Below are positions 1 through 9,505 of a stretch of DNA of 64,000 nucleotides, in pieces. The notes beneath the pieces are model-generated. The model had not been told where the DNA came from. It did not search any database and saw only the letters and a program-made list of their open reading frames with translations. This DNA is from an uncultured Bacteroidales bacterium (GTDB lineage Bacteria; Bacteroidota; Bacteroidia; Bacteroidales; Bacteroidaceae). The number at the start of each line of letters is the position of its first letter. The stretch's first letter is position 1. The translations under genes and the position numbers were made by a program. The DNA lies in NCBI GenBank assembly GCA_902776455.1, contig CACYQI010000005.1:1-64000 (forward strand), written 5' to 3'.

Positions 1-510
1 ACTGGTGGCCACGCTCAGACGGGCAACGGAACGGTTCCACGACGTGAAGGTCATCACGTAGAGCGGCTTGCCGTCCACTTCGGCCTCCACTACACGCGGA
101 TCCTCCGTGCCGCCCGGCCACTCGTATTCCTTCGAGACGGCCGACAGGTCGGGGTACATGACGGGCGACGGCGAGCGATAGTCGGTCGTGATGCCGTCGG
201 CGCTCTCCACCAGCCCGATGCGCGACGTGCGCTTGCCGATGCCTGCATCGGGGTCATCCTCAGCACGATAGAGCACACAGACCTTTCCGTCCTTCACTAC
301 GGCTGCGGGGTTGAACGTGTCGGCACACTCCCACTTGACCTGCGCCTTCTTCATGGGGCAGTAGAAGAGGTTGCCAGGGATGGGGCTTACCATAGGATTC
401 TTGCCTTCGGGCCGCGTGAAGCCGCCGATGGCCCAATAGGGAAGGACATTGTCGTCTGCCGACAGCGAAAGGCAGACGAGCAGGAGGGGAAGAACGAGGA
501 GGCGAGTCAT
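1..510 (-). CDS. GH130 family glycoside phosphorylase, partial (3' end outside window)
   Basis: Only the first 170 residues are present; the gene runs off the left edge. It begins with a signal peptide (about residues 1-18, MTRLLVLPLLLVCLSLSA), so the enzyme should be exported. Visible GH130 signatures are FNPAAVV (66-72), LYRAEDD (80-86), TSRIGL (95-100) and GGTEDPR (133-139), whose Asp137 matches the catalytic acid of the family. GH130 enzymes phosphorolyse or hydrolyse beta-mannosides such as mannosyl-glucose or mannan/N-glycan fragments; the exact substrate cannot be told from this part. Family members are usually 330-390 residues. It lies downstream of porZ, separated by a strong hairpin, so it may be a separate unit. 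The start is the ATG before the signal peptide. Confidence 0.85.
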   Translation of the reverse strand, partial: MTRLLVLPLLLVCLSLSADDNVLPYWAIGGFTRPEGKNPMVSPIPGNLFYCPMKKAQVKWECADTFNPAAVVKDGKVCVLYRAEDDPDAGIGKRTSRIGLVESADGITTDYRSPSPVMYPDLSAVSKEYEWPGGTEDPRVVEAEVDGKPLYVMTFTSWNRSVARLSVATS

Positions 511-601
511 GGGGGATAGAATATGTAATTTGTGTGATGATAGGACAGGGTGCTGCCAGGCGCTTCGGGAGGTATGGCGGAACCATCCGCATGGAGGGTG
601 T

Positions 602-669
602 CCAGTCCCACCGTGGAGAAACTCCAGTACTACCGTGGTGGGACTGGAGTTTCTCCACGGTGGGACTGG
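602..669. repeat. 27-bp perfect inverted repeat with 14-nt loop
   Basis: Positions 602-628 and 643-669 are exact reverse complements, giving a very stable hairpin between the porZ stop and the GH130 start. No T-run follows on either strand, so it is not a classical terminator, although it could stall transcription or protect the porZ 3' end. The segment 637-658 is exactly 22 bp and ends in CTCCAC, the same length and phase as the 22-bp arrays elsewhere in the window, so it is probably a divergent member of that family. Confidence 0.75.
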
Positions 670-703
670 CGATGCTGCACGTTGTGTCGCGGAGAGCCTT
701 ACG

Positions 704-3034
704 TCACTTGACGATGACGATGCGCTTGACGATAGCTTTGCCGCCTTCGGGCGTGTTGACTACGACATGGTAGAGGCCGCTCGACACCCGTCGGCCATTG
801 TTGGCTAAGCCGTTCCAGAGACAAGTGCCACCGCTCGACGAGCCGTTCCAGACAAGTTGTCCGCCCGTGGAGATAATCTTCACCTCGGTGTCGGCCACCA
901 GTCCGCGAATGGCCACCGGCCCGTTGTAGTCGGGCGTGACGGGGTTGGGGAAGATGGTGATGTTGCTTCCCTTAAGCTCCTCTTCCGGCATTGTGGCGTC
1001 GCTGATGAAGCTGCACAGGCCCTTGTCCGTACCGAACACCACCTCTCCCGTCTCGGGATTGGGGGCGATGCTCTGCACGTTGTTGCTCAGCAGCGGGCTG
1101 TCCTCGCTGCGGAAGTGGTGCAGCATCTCCTGTCCGTCGGCACTGACGAGGTAGGCTCCGTTGTTTTGAGTGCCAATCCATTTGCGGTTGGCAGCATCGA
1201 CGGAGATGCAGGCGATGGAGACATCGTTGAGCAGATAGTCGGCCAGACCGCTGCCGTCGTTGCGGTTTATCTTGATTTGCGTGAACTGGAAATCAGGTTC
1301 GAACAGCTTGGTAGCGTCTTCGATGACGAAGAGGCCGTCTGAGGTGCCCACCCACACCATGCCTTCCAAGTCCTCGCAGATGCAGAAGAACTGGTCGGGA
1401 GTATAGGTAACGCCGTCCTGGTTGACGATGTTCTGGTGGAGGATAATCTTGTCGTCCGAGAAGCGTTCCGTACCCTTGGTGTCGATGCAGACAACGCCTC
1501 GCTTGTCGATGCGTCGGCTGGAGAGGAGGGTGAGACCGCTGCTGTGATGCATGATCTTGTCGATGAGTGAAACTCCGTCTATTTCGGGGTAATAGAGTCC
1601 GAACCACTTCCCGTCGGGCTTGAGTACGTGGATGACGGTGTCCCCCTGGTTTCTAAGGGTGTTGGCCATCCATAGGTTGCCGTCGATGTCGTAGCTCAAA
1701 GCGGAGCAGGTGACAACGTTGTAGTAGCGCGAAGACTTGGGCGAGACACTCTTTATCGGGGAGTTGTCGTGGTTGTAGAGCTTTACGAATTTTCCGTTGC
1801 GATACTCGCAGAGTCCCGTTCTGTAGGGACTGGAAAAGTGGTGCGTGTCGTCGAGCGGGTCCTGCACGAGATCGGTGGTGTTGTAGAGTGTGAGTCGGGG
1901 GTATTCGGCAGGTATCTCCATCTCGATGAAGTTGGTCCATTCTCCGTTCTCATAGTACATTGCAGTCGCCGGATTGTGGAAGCCGCTCACGGTGTTGATG
2001 CCGCCGGCCACAAGCAAGCGGTTGCCTATCCAGCTGAGGTTGTAGCCCAAGTCGCGGATGGGACTGCTGGGCTGTATGATCTGTCCTGTAGGTGCGAGGC
2101 TTCCGTTATCGACCTTGTAGCCGCGCAAGCCGTTCTCCTGCTCGCTCATCCAGTACGTGCCGCCGAGGAACGATGCGTCGGTCCATTTGTTGTCGATGGT
2201 TATGTTGGTCGAAGCGGCTGCCAGTGTCTCTTCGTTCTCTCCGCTCACGTCGGAGGTGAAATAGAAGTTGGTGGCATTGCCCCAAATGAGCTGGTTTCCG
2301 CTAGTCTTGAGGTAGGTGAAGGCGCCACGGGCAATGCGGGGTTGTGCGTTGCGATAGGGGTCCAGGGCAAAGACGCCATCGGAAGTCACGCATATCAGCT
2401 TGTTCTGGAAGAAGGTAATGAAGATGAAGCCCCAGTTCAGTCGCTTAATCCAGCTTCCTTCCAGTTGCGGGTTTTCGTTCTTCATGCACCGGAAAAGACC
2501 TTCGGACGTGCAGATGAATAACGCTTCGTCCGATGCGGCGATGCCTTTGATGGTGAAACTCAACTTGTAGTTGTTGCGGAACACGCCTTCCTTCATGTCC
2601 ACCTCTACGATGCCGAACCCTGTGGCGATATAAGCCATAGCACCGTTCACGCAGATGTCCACGACTTCCTTTCCCAGAATGCGCTTGTCTTTCAGCGCCG
2701 ACAAGTTCTGCACGTTGCCTTCCTCGTCGAGGAGGTCGATGTTGCTGTCCTCATAGACGATGAGCAGCTTCTTGGCTTCCTTGCTGTAGGCAATGTGCGT
2801 GATGCAGATGTCGCTCAGCGCATTCAGGCGGTCGTAGGTGCGCACCTCCCCGTCCTCTGTATCGTAGGAGAGCAGGTTGCCGTTCATCAGGGAATAGATG
2901 ATGCTGCCGCCGACGTCGCTCTTTGTGGCGATTTGGTAACTCAGGTACATGCGCCATGTGCCCAGCTGCTGGGCAGTGGCAGTAAGGCAGAGCACACAAA
3001 GGAGCAGTGCCAGAGAAGAGAGTTTCTTTATCAT
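704..3034 (-). CDS. porZ: PorZ-like type IX secretion component (two-propeller protein with C-terminal sorting domain)
   Basis: A 776-residue secreted protein with signal peptide (about 1-21, ends TATAQ), followed by a long beta-propeller region with regulator-type propeller motifs such as MVWVGTSDGLFVI and RKWIGTQNNGAYLV, and a C-terminal type A sorting domain (about 695-776; ITIFPNPV, then VKIISTGGQLVW, ending IVIVK). This size and order match PorZ, which works with PorU, PorV and PorQ on the cell surface to deliver anionic LPS and attach type IX cargo. The start lies 3 nt after the rdgB stop, so the two are co-transcribed. A generic propeller cargo protein is the alternative, but the rdgB linkage and length favour PorZ. 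PorZ itself carries the sorting domain it helps to process. Confidence 0.82.
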   Translation of the reverse strand: MIKKLSSLALLLCVLCLTATAQQLGTWRMYLSYQIATKSDVGGSIIYSLMNGNLLSYDTEDGEVRTYDRLNALSDICITHIAYSKEAKKLLIVYEDSNIDLLDEEGNVQNLSALKDKRILGKEVVDICVNGAMAYIATGFGIVEVDMKEGVFRNNYKLSFTIKGIAASDEALFICTSEGLFRCMKNENPQLEGSWIKRLNWGFIFITFFQNKLICVTSDGVFALDPYRNAQPRIARGAFTYLKTSGNQLIWGNATNFYFTSDVSGENEETLAAASTNITIDNKWTDASFLGGTYWMSEQENGLRGYKVDNGSLAPTGQIIQPSSPIRDLGYNLSWIGNRLLVAGGINTVSGFHNPATAMYYENGEWTNFIEMEIPAEYPRLTLYNTTDLVQDPLDDTHHFSSPYRTGLCEYRNGKFVKLYNHDNSPIKSVSPKSSRYYNVVTCSALSYDIDGNLWMANTLRNQGDTVIHVLKPDGKWFGLYYPEIDGVSLIDKIMHHSSGLTLLSSRRIDKRGVVCIDTKGTERFSDDKIILHQNIVNQDGVTYTPDQFFCICEDLEGMVWVGTSDGLFVIEDATKLFEPDFQFTQIKINRNDGSGLADYLLNDVSIACISVDAANRKWIGTQNNGAYLVSADGQEMLHHFRSEDSPLLSNNVQSIAPNPETGEVVFGTDKGLCSFISDATMPEEELKGSNITIFPNPVTPDYNGPVAIRGLVADTEVKIISTGGQLVWNGSSSGGTCLWNGLANNGRRVSSGLYHVVVNTPEGGKAIVKRIVIVK

Positions 3035-3037
3035 AAG

Positions 3038-3640
3038 TTAATGTTCGTTATACATTATATAATTGGCCAGCTTCCTTGTGGCGCGGCCTCTGTGGCTGAT
3101 AGTGTTCTTGGCTTCGGCACTCATCTGGGCGAAGGCGAGGCCGTTGGCTTCGGTGGGGGCAAAGACAGGGTCGTAGCCAAAACCTCCCTCGCCGACGCGC
3201 TGAGAAAGAATCTTGCCTTCCACGATGCCTTCGAAGAGTAGTTCCTTGTCTCCCTGCACCAAGGCGATGACGGTGCGGAAGCGTGCGGAGCGGTTGGCAG
3301 CATCCTTGAGCTTGTCGAGCAGGCAGCGTATGTTGGCGTCGGAGTCGTGGCTCTCGCCGTAGCCGTTCAGCGAGCCAAAGCGGGCCGTAAAGACACCTGG
3401 TGCCCCGCCGAGGGCTTCCACTTCCAAGCCTGTATCGTCGGCAAAACAGTCCACTCCGTAGTGTTCGCGGACGTAGCGTGCCTTCTGTAGCGCGTTGCCT
3501 TCCAGCGTGTCGGCCGTCTCGGGAATGTCCTCGGTGCAGCCGATGTCGTTCAGGCTCTTCACCGTGTAAACGTTGCCCAGTATCTGCCTGACTTCCTCCA
3601 GCTTGTGGGCGTTGTTCGTCGCCATAACGAGTTCCTTCAT
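3038..3640 (-). CDS. rdgB: Non-canonical purine NTP pyrophosphatase (RdgB/HAM1)
   Basis: 200 residues, the normal length. It hydrolyses ITP, dITP and XTP to monophosphates and keeps deaminated purines out of DNA and RNA. Family motifs are MATNNAHKLEE near the N-terminus (substrate binding), FADDTGLEVEALGG in the middle (catalytic Asp), GGFGYDPVF and the C-terminal ISHRGRA. It sits in a minus-strand run leuS-yitT-yitT-rdgB-porZ and is almost contiguous with porZ. A short AT-rich spacer with CTTAATC/CTTTAATC repeats (about 3690-3722) lies between its start and the end of yitT is downstream of it in the map but upstream in transcription. Confidence 0.96.
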   Translation of the reverse strand: MKELVMATNNAHKLEEVRQILGNVYTVKSLNDIGCTEDIPETADTLEGNALQKARYVREHYGVDCFADDTGLEVEALGGAPGVFTARFGSLNGYGESHDSDANIRCLLDKLKDAANRSARFRTVIALVQGDKELLFEGIVEGKILSQRVGEGGFGYDPVFAPTEANGLAFAQMSAEAKNTISHRGRATRKLANYIMYNEH

Positions 3641-3723
3641 AAACCTTATATTCCTTTAACCTTCGAATTAGTCTTCAAAACAATCAGACCTTAATCCTTA
3701 ATCTTTAATCCTTAATCTTTAAT

Positions 3724-4632
3724 TCATTTCTTTATCACGTCGAAGCCTTCGCCAAAGACGCCTTCCACGTTGCTCATCGAGACGAAGGCCTTCGGGTCGG
3801 TGCGCTTTATCAGCTGGAAGATGCTTCGGCTCTCGTGCTTCTTGGCAAGTATGAGCAGCACCTGGCGTTTCTCTCGGCTGTAGAAGCCTTCGCCATAGAG
3901 GACGGTCACACCGCGGTTGAGCCGTGTGTTCACCTCGTTGGCTATCTCTTCGTAGTGGTCGCTGATGATGATGAACTGCACGCTTTGGCGTGCGGAGTTG
4001 ATGACGAAGTCGAGGAAGTTGAGGCTGATGAACATGGCCATATAGCCTACGACCATCGTCTCGATGTCGTTCTCGATGATATAGCTGAAGCCGATGATGA
4101 CGATGTCAATCATCAGGAGCAATCGTCCGAGCGAGATGTTCCAGTACTTGTTGATGGCACTCGCTATGATGTCCGTGCCTCCCGTGCTTCCACCGGCCAG
4201 GAAGATGGTTGCCAGCCCGAGACCTTCGAGGAAGGCACCAATGACGCAGGCCATGAACTTCTGTTCGCCGATGATGTGGCGGAGCGTCTGTGTGCCGTCG
4301 GCCGCCACTTCGGTGAGCTGCGTCTGCATCACGCCGATGGCTGTGGAGATGAGCAACGTGACGATAATGGTACGCACCAGATATCGCCAACCCAGTACGC
4401 GCATGGCCATGAGGAGCAGGACAACATTGATGATGAAGTAAGTGTTGCCGGCAGGGAACCCTGTCAGGTAGTACGTGACGGTGGAGATGCCGGTCACGCC
4501 CCCGCTCACTATCTTATAGGGCAGCAGGAAGGTGGTGTAGCCAATCGTGTAGATGACTGTTCCCAGAAGCATCTGCAGGTAGTCGCGTGCCAGTTGCCAG
4601 GGAGAAGGTCCTATGATGTCTTTGAGATTCAA
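3724..4632 (-). CDS. YitT family membrane protein with DUF2179 domain (copy 1)
   Basis: 302 residues: about five or six membrane segments in the first 210 residues (for example MLLGTVIYTIGYTTFLLPY and YFIINVVLLLMAMRVLGW), then a cytoplasmic DUF2179 domain (about 220-300) ending in VEGVFGEGFDVIKK. The family motif GGSTGGTDIIA is clear. The function of YitT proteins is not settled; they are proposed transporters or sensors. It is a paralogue of the next gene upstream (4755-5648), with the same layout and matching C-terminus (VEGVFGEGF versus AEGVYGNGF), so the pair arose by tandem duplication. A 120-bp spacer rich in TTTTCAA repeats separates them. Confidence 0.9.
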   Translation of the reverse strand: MNLKDIIGPSPWQLARDYLQMLLGTVIYTIGYTTFLLPYKIVSGGVTGISTVTYYLTGFPAGNTYFIINVVLLLMAMRVLGWRYLVRTIIVTLLISTAIGVMQTQLTEVAADGTQTLRHIIGEQKFMACVIGAFLEGLGLATIFLAGGSTGGTDIIASAINKYWNISLGRLLLMIDIVIIGFSYIIENDIETMVVGYMAMFISLNFLDFVINSARQSVQFIIISDHYEEIANEVNTRLNRGVTVLYGEGFYSREKRQVLLILAKKHESRSIFQLIKRTDPKAFVSMSNVEGVFGEGFDVIKK

Positions 4633-4701
4633 GGTTTAAAGTTGTAGCTTAATGTCTGTGGTTAACGGTTAATGTCTCTGTTGTCTGTTCTCTGTTTGTT
4701 T

Positions 4702-4748
4702 GCCAATCTTCAATCCTCAACTTTCAATTTTCAATTTTCAATTTTCAA
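4702..4748. repeat. Simple tandem repeat of CAACTTTCAATTTT type
   Basis: Runs of CTCAACTTTCAATTTTCAA between the two yitT genes. The same sequence type recurs at 37061-37104 (surE 3' end), 46560-46585, 58930-58977 and inside pssA (25914-25945). Confidence 0.75.
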
Positions 4749-4754
4749 CTGTCC

Positions 4755-5648
4755 TCATGGCTTGATGGCGTTAAATCCGTTCCCATAGACACCTTCCGCC
4801 CTGCTTTGCGACACGAAGGCGGCAGGGTCGGTCTCCTGAATCATGCGCAGTATCTTGACGGCCTCACGCTTGTGGACAATGGTAATCAGCACCTTTATGT
4901 CCTGATGGCTATAGTAGCCCTCGCCGTCCATCGAGGTGACGCTGTGGCACGTCTCGGATATGATGCGCTGACTAATGTCGTCGGCCTTACGGGTAAAGAT
5001 GATGAACTGGATGTCCTGCCGTGTGCTGTTGATGAGCATGTCGAGGGCGTAGGTATAGACAACCAGCGTCACGTAGCCGAACACCACCATCCGCACGTCG
5101 TGGAAGATGGGCCAGCAGGAGGCAATGACCAGGAAGTCGAGGAAGAGCAGGGCACGGCCGAAGGAGATGTTGCGATACTTGTTCACCAATGCCGCTATGA
5201 TGTCCCATCCGCCGGTGCTGCCGCCGGTGAGGAAGACGATGCCGATGCCCAGGCCGTTCAGTATGGCGCCAAGCACACAGGCCATCGAGTCTTGTCCCTC
5301 GCCCAGCACCTGTATCAGGTTACCTGCATCGTCGGTCATCATCTGCTGCGAGAGTTGCAGATAGGTGGAGAGTGCCACGGCGGCATAGGACGTCTTGACG
5401 GTGAACTTCCAGCCCAGCTTCCAAAAGGCAAAGAGCAAGAGTATGGCGTTGGCTATCAGTATGCCGTAGCTCACAGGGAATCCCGTCAGGTAGTACACGA
5501 TGGCAAACATGCCTGTCATGCCGCCTGTGGTGATGTGGTAGGGCAACAGGAAGGCTGCCCACCCGAATGCGTAGGTAGCCAACCCGATGTTTATGGCCAT
5601 GAAGTCAACCACAAACTCCCATATTCTGCGATAGTTTACTTGTGGCAT
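4755..5648 (-). CDS. YitT family membrane protein with DUF2179 domain (copy 2)
   Basis: 297 residues with the same plan as the neighbouring copy: hydrophobic segments up to about residue 205 (for example FMAINIGLATYAFGWAAFLL), the GGSTGGWDIIAAL motif, then a DUF2179 domain ending VYGNGFNAIKP. The start lies 4 nt after the leuS stop, so it is translated from the leuS transcript. Sequence similarity to copy 1 is clear but not high, so the duplication is old. Its transport or sensing role cannot be derived from sequence. Confidence 0.9.
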   Translation of the reverse strand: MPQVNYRRIWEFVVDFMAINIGLATYAFGWAAFLLPYHITTGGMTGMFAIVYYLTGFPVSYGILIANAILLLFAFWKLGWKFTVKTSYAAVALSTYLQLSQQMMTDDAGNLIQVLGEGQDSMACVLGAILNGLGIGIVFLTGGSTGGWDIIAALVNKYRNISFGRALLFLDFLVIASCWPIFHDVRMVVFGYVTLVVYTYALDMLINSTRQDIQFIIFTRKADDISQRIISETCHSVTSMDGEGYYSHQDIKVLITIVHKREAVKILRMIQETDPAAFVSQSRAEGVYGNGFNAIKP

Positions 5649-5652
5649 GATG

Positions 5653-8478
5653 TTATGCTTGTGGCTTTACGACGATGTTGACAATGCGTTTGGGGATGGC
5701 GATGGTCTTGACGACCTGCATCCCGTCGAGGTACTTTTGTGCTTCGGGTGCAGAGGTGGCAAGTGCTATCATCTGCTCGGGGGTGGCATCGGCAGGGAAG
5801 AGCATGTCGAAGCGTACTTTGCCGTTGAACTGCACGCCGAGCTTGACGCTTGTCTCCACGAGATACTTCTCTTCGTACTGCGGCCAGCGGGCGTCGCAAA
5901 CGCTGCCTTCGCCACCCAATGCTTCCCAGAGTTCTTCGGCGATGTGCGGGGCGAAGGGAGCGATGAGGATGACCATTGGTTCGAGTATGTCGCGGCTCGT
6001 GCATTTCTGTTGAGAGAGTTCGTTTACTGCTACCATGAAGGCAGAGATGCTCGTGTTGTAGGAGAACGCCTCGATGTCGGCCGTCACCTTCTTGATGAGC
6101 TTGTGGAGCGTCTTCAGGTTCTCGGCTGTCGGAGTGCTCTGATTACTCTGATTATTCAGAATGCTCTGAGCAAGTGCCCACAGCTTCTTGAGGAAGCGGA
6201 AGCAGCCGTCGATGCCGTTGGTGTCCCAGGGCTTCGATTGCTCGACGGGGCCGAGGAACATCTCGTAGAGGCGAAGGGTGTCGGCGCCATAGTTCTCGAC
6301 AATCATGTCGGGGTTGACGACGTTGTACATCGACTTCGACATCTTCTCGATGGCCCAGCCGCAGACGTACTTGCCGTCTTCGAGGATGAAGTCTGCCGTA
6401 GCGTACTCGGGACTCCAGGCCTTGAAGGCTTCGAGGTCGAGCACGTCGTTCTTCACGATGTTCACATCCACATGAATGGGTGTGACGTCGTACTGGTCCT
6501 TAAGGCCGAAGGAGACGAAGGTGTTGGTCTCCTTGATGCGATAGACGAAGTTGGAGCGGCCTTGTATCATGCCCTGATTGACAAGCTTTTGGAAGGGTTC
6601 CTCCTTCTTGCTTACGCCGAGGTCGAAGAGGAACTTGTTCCAGAAGCGCGAGTAGATGAGGTGGCCTGTGGCATGCTCCGATCCGCCGACGTAGAGGTCG
6701 ACGTTCTGCCAGTAGGCAGCTGCTTCGGGGCTGACCAAAGCCTTGTCGTTGTGCGGGTCCATGTAGCGGAGGTAGTAGGCGCTGCTGCCTGCGAAGCCCG
6801 GCATGGTGTAGAGTTCGATGGGGAAGACGGTCTTCTCGTCGATGAGTGCCTTATCGACTATCTTGCGGTTCACTTCGTCCCAAGCCCAAACCTGTGCGTT
6901 GCCAAGAGGCGGTTCGCCGGTCTCGGTGGGAAGGAACTTCTCTACCTGTGGCAGTTCGATGGGCAGGCATTCCTCGGGAATCATGGTGGGGATGCCGTGC
7001 TTGTAATAGACGGGGAAGGGTTCGCCCCAGTAGCGCTGGCGGCTGAAGATGGCGTCGCGCAGACGATAGTTCACCTTGATGCGTCCCAGCTTGTGTGCTT
7101 CGACGAAGCGTTTCGTTTCGGCGATGGCTTCCTTGATGGTGAGACCGTTGAGGCAGAGGCTTTCGCCGTCGTACTCTACGCTCTTGTCGGGACTGACGGG
7201 CGAGTTCATCACGATGCCTTCCTTAGCGTCGTAGCTGTCTTCCGAGACGTCGGCGCCTTCCACCAGCGGGATGATGGGCAGGCCGAAGTGCTTGGCGAAG
7301 GCGTAGTCGCGGCTGTCGTGGGCAGGCACGGCCATGATGGCTCCGGTGCCGTAACCGGCAAGGACATACTCGGCAATATAGATAGGACATTTGTCGCCCG
7401 TGATGGGGTTGATGCCGTAGGCGCCGCTGAAGACGCCCGTCACGGTGTGGTCTATCATGCGTTCCCTTTCGGTGCGGCTCTTGACGTACTTCAGGTACTC
7501 ATCGACGGCGGCACGCTGCTCGGGCGTCGTCACCTTATCGACGAGTTCGCTTTCGGGAGCCAGCACGAAGAAGGTGACGCCGAACATCGTGTCGGCACGG
7601 GTGGTGAAGATGGTGAAGCGGCCCCCCTCCGACTCCCCCGAGGGGGAGAGAACATAGGGGATTTCTATCTCCGTTCCTTCGCTGCGGCCTATCCAGTTGC
7701 GTTGCGTTTCCTTGATGCTCTCGCTCCAGTCGATGGTGTCGAGTCCGTCGAGGAGGCGCTGGCTATAGGCGCTGACGCGCAGGCACCACTGCCGCATCTT
7801 CTTCTGTTCCACGGGATAGCCGCCGCGCACGCTGACGCCTTCCACCACTTCGTCGTTGGCGAGCACCGTGCCGAGCTTGGGGCACCAGTTCACCATCGTC
7901 TCGCCGAGAAAGGCCAGACGATAGTTCATCAGCAGGTCGCTCTGAGCCTGCTCGTCGGCTGGCCAACGGCCTTCCTGCTTTAACTTCTCGATGAGCTTCT
8001 CGATGGGCTGAGCCTTCTGGAGTTCCTCGTCGAAGTACGAACCCCACATCTTCTGGAAAGCCCATTGCGTCCAATGGTAGTAGTCGGGAGAGCAGGTGCG
8101 CACTTCCCTGTCCCAGTCGAAGGAGAAGCCTATCTTGTCGAGCTGTTCGCGATAGCGGTCGATGTTGGCGAAGGTAGTCTTCTCGGGGTGCTGACCCGTC
8201 TTGATGGCGTACTGCTCGGCAGGCAGTCCGTAGGCATCGTAGCCCATCGGGTTGAGCACGTTGAAGCCTTGCAGCCGCTTGTAGCGGGCGAAGATGTCGC
8301 TTGCGATGTAGCCCAAGGGGTGGCCCACATGCAGGCCTGCGCCGCTGGGGTAGGGGAACATGTTGAGGACGTAGAACTTCTTACGGTCCTCGTCCTCAAC
8401 GACTTTGTATGTCTGGCGTTCCGTCCAAAGGCGGTGCCACTTCTGTTCTATCTCTCTGAAGTTATATTCCTTTGCCAT
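5653..8478 (-). CDS. leuS: Leucyl-tRNA synthetase
   Basis: 941 residues, charging tRNA-Leu in the cytoplasm. The class I HIGH motif is HVGH (50-53, in [16 protein letters not shown]) and the KMSKS loop is exact at 712-716. The CP1 editing domain lies between them ([13 protein letters not shown] and later [15 protein letters not shown]). Two regions look repeat-derived: [10 protein letters not shown] (about 275-285) encoded by a C/G-rich palindrome identical to intergenic ones, and [10 protein letters not shown] (about 782-791) encoded by a CTGATTACTCTGATT-type simple repeat. Both lie in variable surface regions, so the enzyme should work. It leads an apparent operon leuS-yitT-yitT-rdgB-porZ. 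The ATG at 8478 gives the expected N-terminus [11 protein letters not shown]. Confidence 0.99.
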   Translation of the reverse strand: MAKEYNFREIEQKWHRLWTERQTYKVVEDEDRKKFYVLNMFPYPSGAGLHVGHPLGYIASDIFARYKRLQGFNVLNPMGYDAYGLPAEQYAIKTGQHPEKTTFANIDRYREQLDKIGFSFDWDREVRTCSPDYYHWTQWAFQKMWGSYFDEELQKAQPIEKLIEKLKQEGRWPADEQAQSDLLMNYRLAFLGETMVNWCPKLGTVLANDEVVEGVSVRGGYPVEQKKMRQWCLRVSAYSQRLLDGLDTIDWSESIKETQRNWIGRSEGTEIEIPYVLSPSGESEGGRFTIFTTRADTMFGVTFFVLAPESELVDKVTTPEQRAAVDEYLKYVKSRTERERMIDHTVTGVFSGAYGINPITGDKCPIYIAEYVLAGYGTGAIMAVPAHDSRDYAFAKHFGLPIIPLVEGADVSEDSYDAKEGIVMNSPVSPDKSVEYDGESLCLNGLTIKEAIAETKRFVEAHKLGRIKVNYRLRDAIFSRQRYWGEPFPVYYKHGIPTMIPEECLPIELPQVEKFLPTETGEPPLGNAQVWAWDEVNRKIVDKALIDEKTVFPIELYTMPGFAGSSAYYLRYMDPHNDKALVSPEAAAYWQNVDLYVGGSEHATGHLIYSRFWNKFLFDLGVSKKEEPFQKLVNQGMIQGRSNFVYRIKETNTFVSFGLKDQYDVTPIHVDVNIVKNDVLDLEAFKAWSPEYATADFILEDGKYVCGWAIEKMSKSMYNVVNPDMIVENYGADTLRLYEMFLGPVEQSKPWDTNGIDGCFRFLKKLWALAQSILNNQSNQSTPTAENLKTLHKLIKKVTADIEAFSYNTSISAFMVAVNELSQQKCTSRDILEPMVILIAPFAPHIAEELWEALGGEGSVCDARWPQYEEKYLVETSVKLGVQFNGKVRFDMLFPADATPEQMIALATSAPEAQKYLDGMQVVKTIAIPKRIVNIVVKPQA
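7633..7648. repeat. In-frame C/G-rich palindrome inside leuS
   Basis: CTCCCCC (7633-7639) and GGGGGAG (7642-7648) form a 7-bp hairpin. The same core CTCCCCCGAGGGGGAG occurs intergenically near 40758-40775 and 41110-41126, where it belongs to the C/G-rich hairpin family. In leuS it adds a few residues just before the FTIFTTR strand of the editing domain without breaking the frame. Confidence 0.6.
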
Positions 8479-8530
8479 TTAGTCGTTTGGGAGATTGGTC
8501 GTTTAGTTGTTTGGGATGAATACCTGTTAG

Positions 8531-9247
8531 TTAGAAACGATAGCCAAGCGTGATGCTGAAGTTGAAGTTATGTACCTTGGGCAGGCTTGTGCCGGTGTTG
8601 TCGTAGAAGTCGTCTCTGAGGCTGTTGCGGTAGATGTCGGCCAGGCCCCAGTCGCAGCCGAGCATGAGGTTGTAGTGCTCGTTGTACTCTGCTCCGACGC
8701 GGAAGCCGATGCCGGCGTCCCAGCGCTGGAAGGTCTTGTCGGGATAGCCGTAATTGCGGAAAGCCTTGTAGGTGCCTGCGTCCTCAATCTGGTTGGCAGC
8801 GTCGCCGTCCATGTCGAGCTTCACCTTGTGCTTGCCGCCCACGCCGACTGCGAAGTAGGGGCCGACCTCGCCGTAGAGGCCCAGCTCATCGGAAGCATTG
8901 TAGCGAAAGCCGACGCGGATGGGCACCTCGAAGTAGTGGAGCGCATACTTTGCGGTGGCATCCACATTCGTCGTCCCTACCATCTCGCTGTACGAGAGTT
9001 TGCCGCCCTTCATCGTCCAGTCGACGCCGGCGGTGAGGTAGGTGCCGTGGGCATTGGGCAGCATATAGTCAGCGCGGATGCCCATCGTGGCACCAACTTT
9101 GGCGTTGTACTCGTGGTTCTGCAGTTTCGACACATTCATGCCGAACAAGCCCATGAAGGAGATGCCTTCTTCGGGTTCGTTGTCAAGAGCCATAACATTG
9201 CCGCTGCACATGGCCAGGACAATGAGAAGAGAAAAAAACTTTTTCAT
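8531..9247 (-). CDS. Outer-membrane beta-barrel protein (PorT/OMP_b-brl_2 type)
   Basis: 238 residues with a signal peptide (MKKFFSLLIVLAMCSGNVMA) and alternating beta strands rich in aromatic and glycine residues, ending in NFSITLGYRF with a terminal Phe, which is typical of outer-membrane barrels. Blocks such as YFEVPIRVGFRYN and LGLYGEVGPYFAVGVGGKHK match the PorT-like barrel family. The role is unknown; most such proteins are small porins or structural barrels. It has its own promoter box (9290-9297) and is separated from leuS by 52 bp, so leuS may be read from the same transcript. Confidence 0.75.
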   Translation of the reverse strand: MKKFFSLLIVLAMCSGNVMALDNEPEEGISFMGLFGMNVSKLQNHEYNAKVGATMGIRADYMLPNAHGTYLTAGVDWTMKGGKLSYSEMVGTTNVDATAKYALHYFEVPIRVGFRYNASDELGLYGEVGPYFAVGVGGKHKVKLDMDGDAANQIEDAGTYKAFRNYGYPDKTFQRWDAGIGFRVGAEYNEHYNLMLGCDWGLADIYRNSLRDDFYDNTGTSLPKVHNFNFSITLGYRF

Positions 9248-9289
9248 GTGGATAATGTTTAATTATGATGTAATGTTATATTTCATGCG

Positions 9290-9297
9290 CAAAGGTA
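9290..9297 (-). promoter_or_regulatory. Bacteroidota -7 promoter box TACCTTTG
   Basis: Exact TAnnTTTG consensus on the minus strand, about 43 nt upstream of the barrel-protein ATG. No convincing -33 TTTG was found. Confidence 0.65.
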
Positions 9298-9442
9298 CGA
9301 AGAAAAATTGAAACAAGGAAAGGAAACAGGAATTATTTGCGGAATGTCCCGAAAAAGGCGTTTCCCTCGCCCGCAGAAGGAGCCAGGGAGGGGATTGTTG
9401 CTTGCCTTCTCCTTCAGCTCCATTAGCAAGGCTTGCAGCGTC

Positions 9443-9504
9443 CTTCCCCTCCCCTCGCAGGGGAGGAAGCCCCCTCCCAGCCTCCCCCTTGGGGGAGGAG
9501 CCCC
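9443..9504. repeat. C/G-rich hairpin block
   Basis: CCCCTCCCCTCGCAGGGGAG followed by CCTCCCCCTTGGGGGAGG gives two stacked hairpins. This is one of many copies (also near 24785-24815, 24900-25015, 40740-40775, 40985-41025, 41098-41128, 45183-45220, 45299-45385, 54669-54920 and 62480-62590). The 880-bp gap 9248-10128 holds only such repeats and the elements listed next. Confidence 0.7.
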
Positions 9505-9505
9505 A

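Noticed and set aside
602..669. Rho-independent terminator of porZ
   Set aside because: The hairpin is strong but no T-run follows on either strand, so I list it as an inverted repeat only.
5647..7983. 778-residue open frame on the plus strand opposite leuS, and similar long antisense frames opposite dnaE, pnp, susC and ftsH
   Set aside because: GC-rich codon composition keeps antisense frames open. The sense proteins are well-conserved known enzymes and the antisense products have no recognisable domain.
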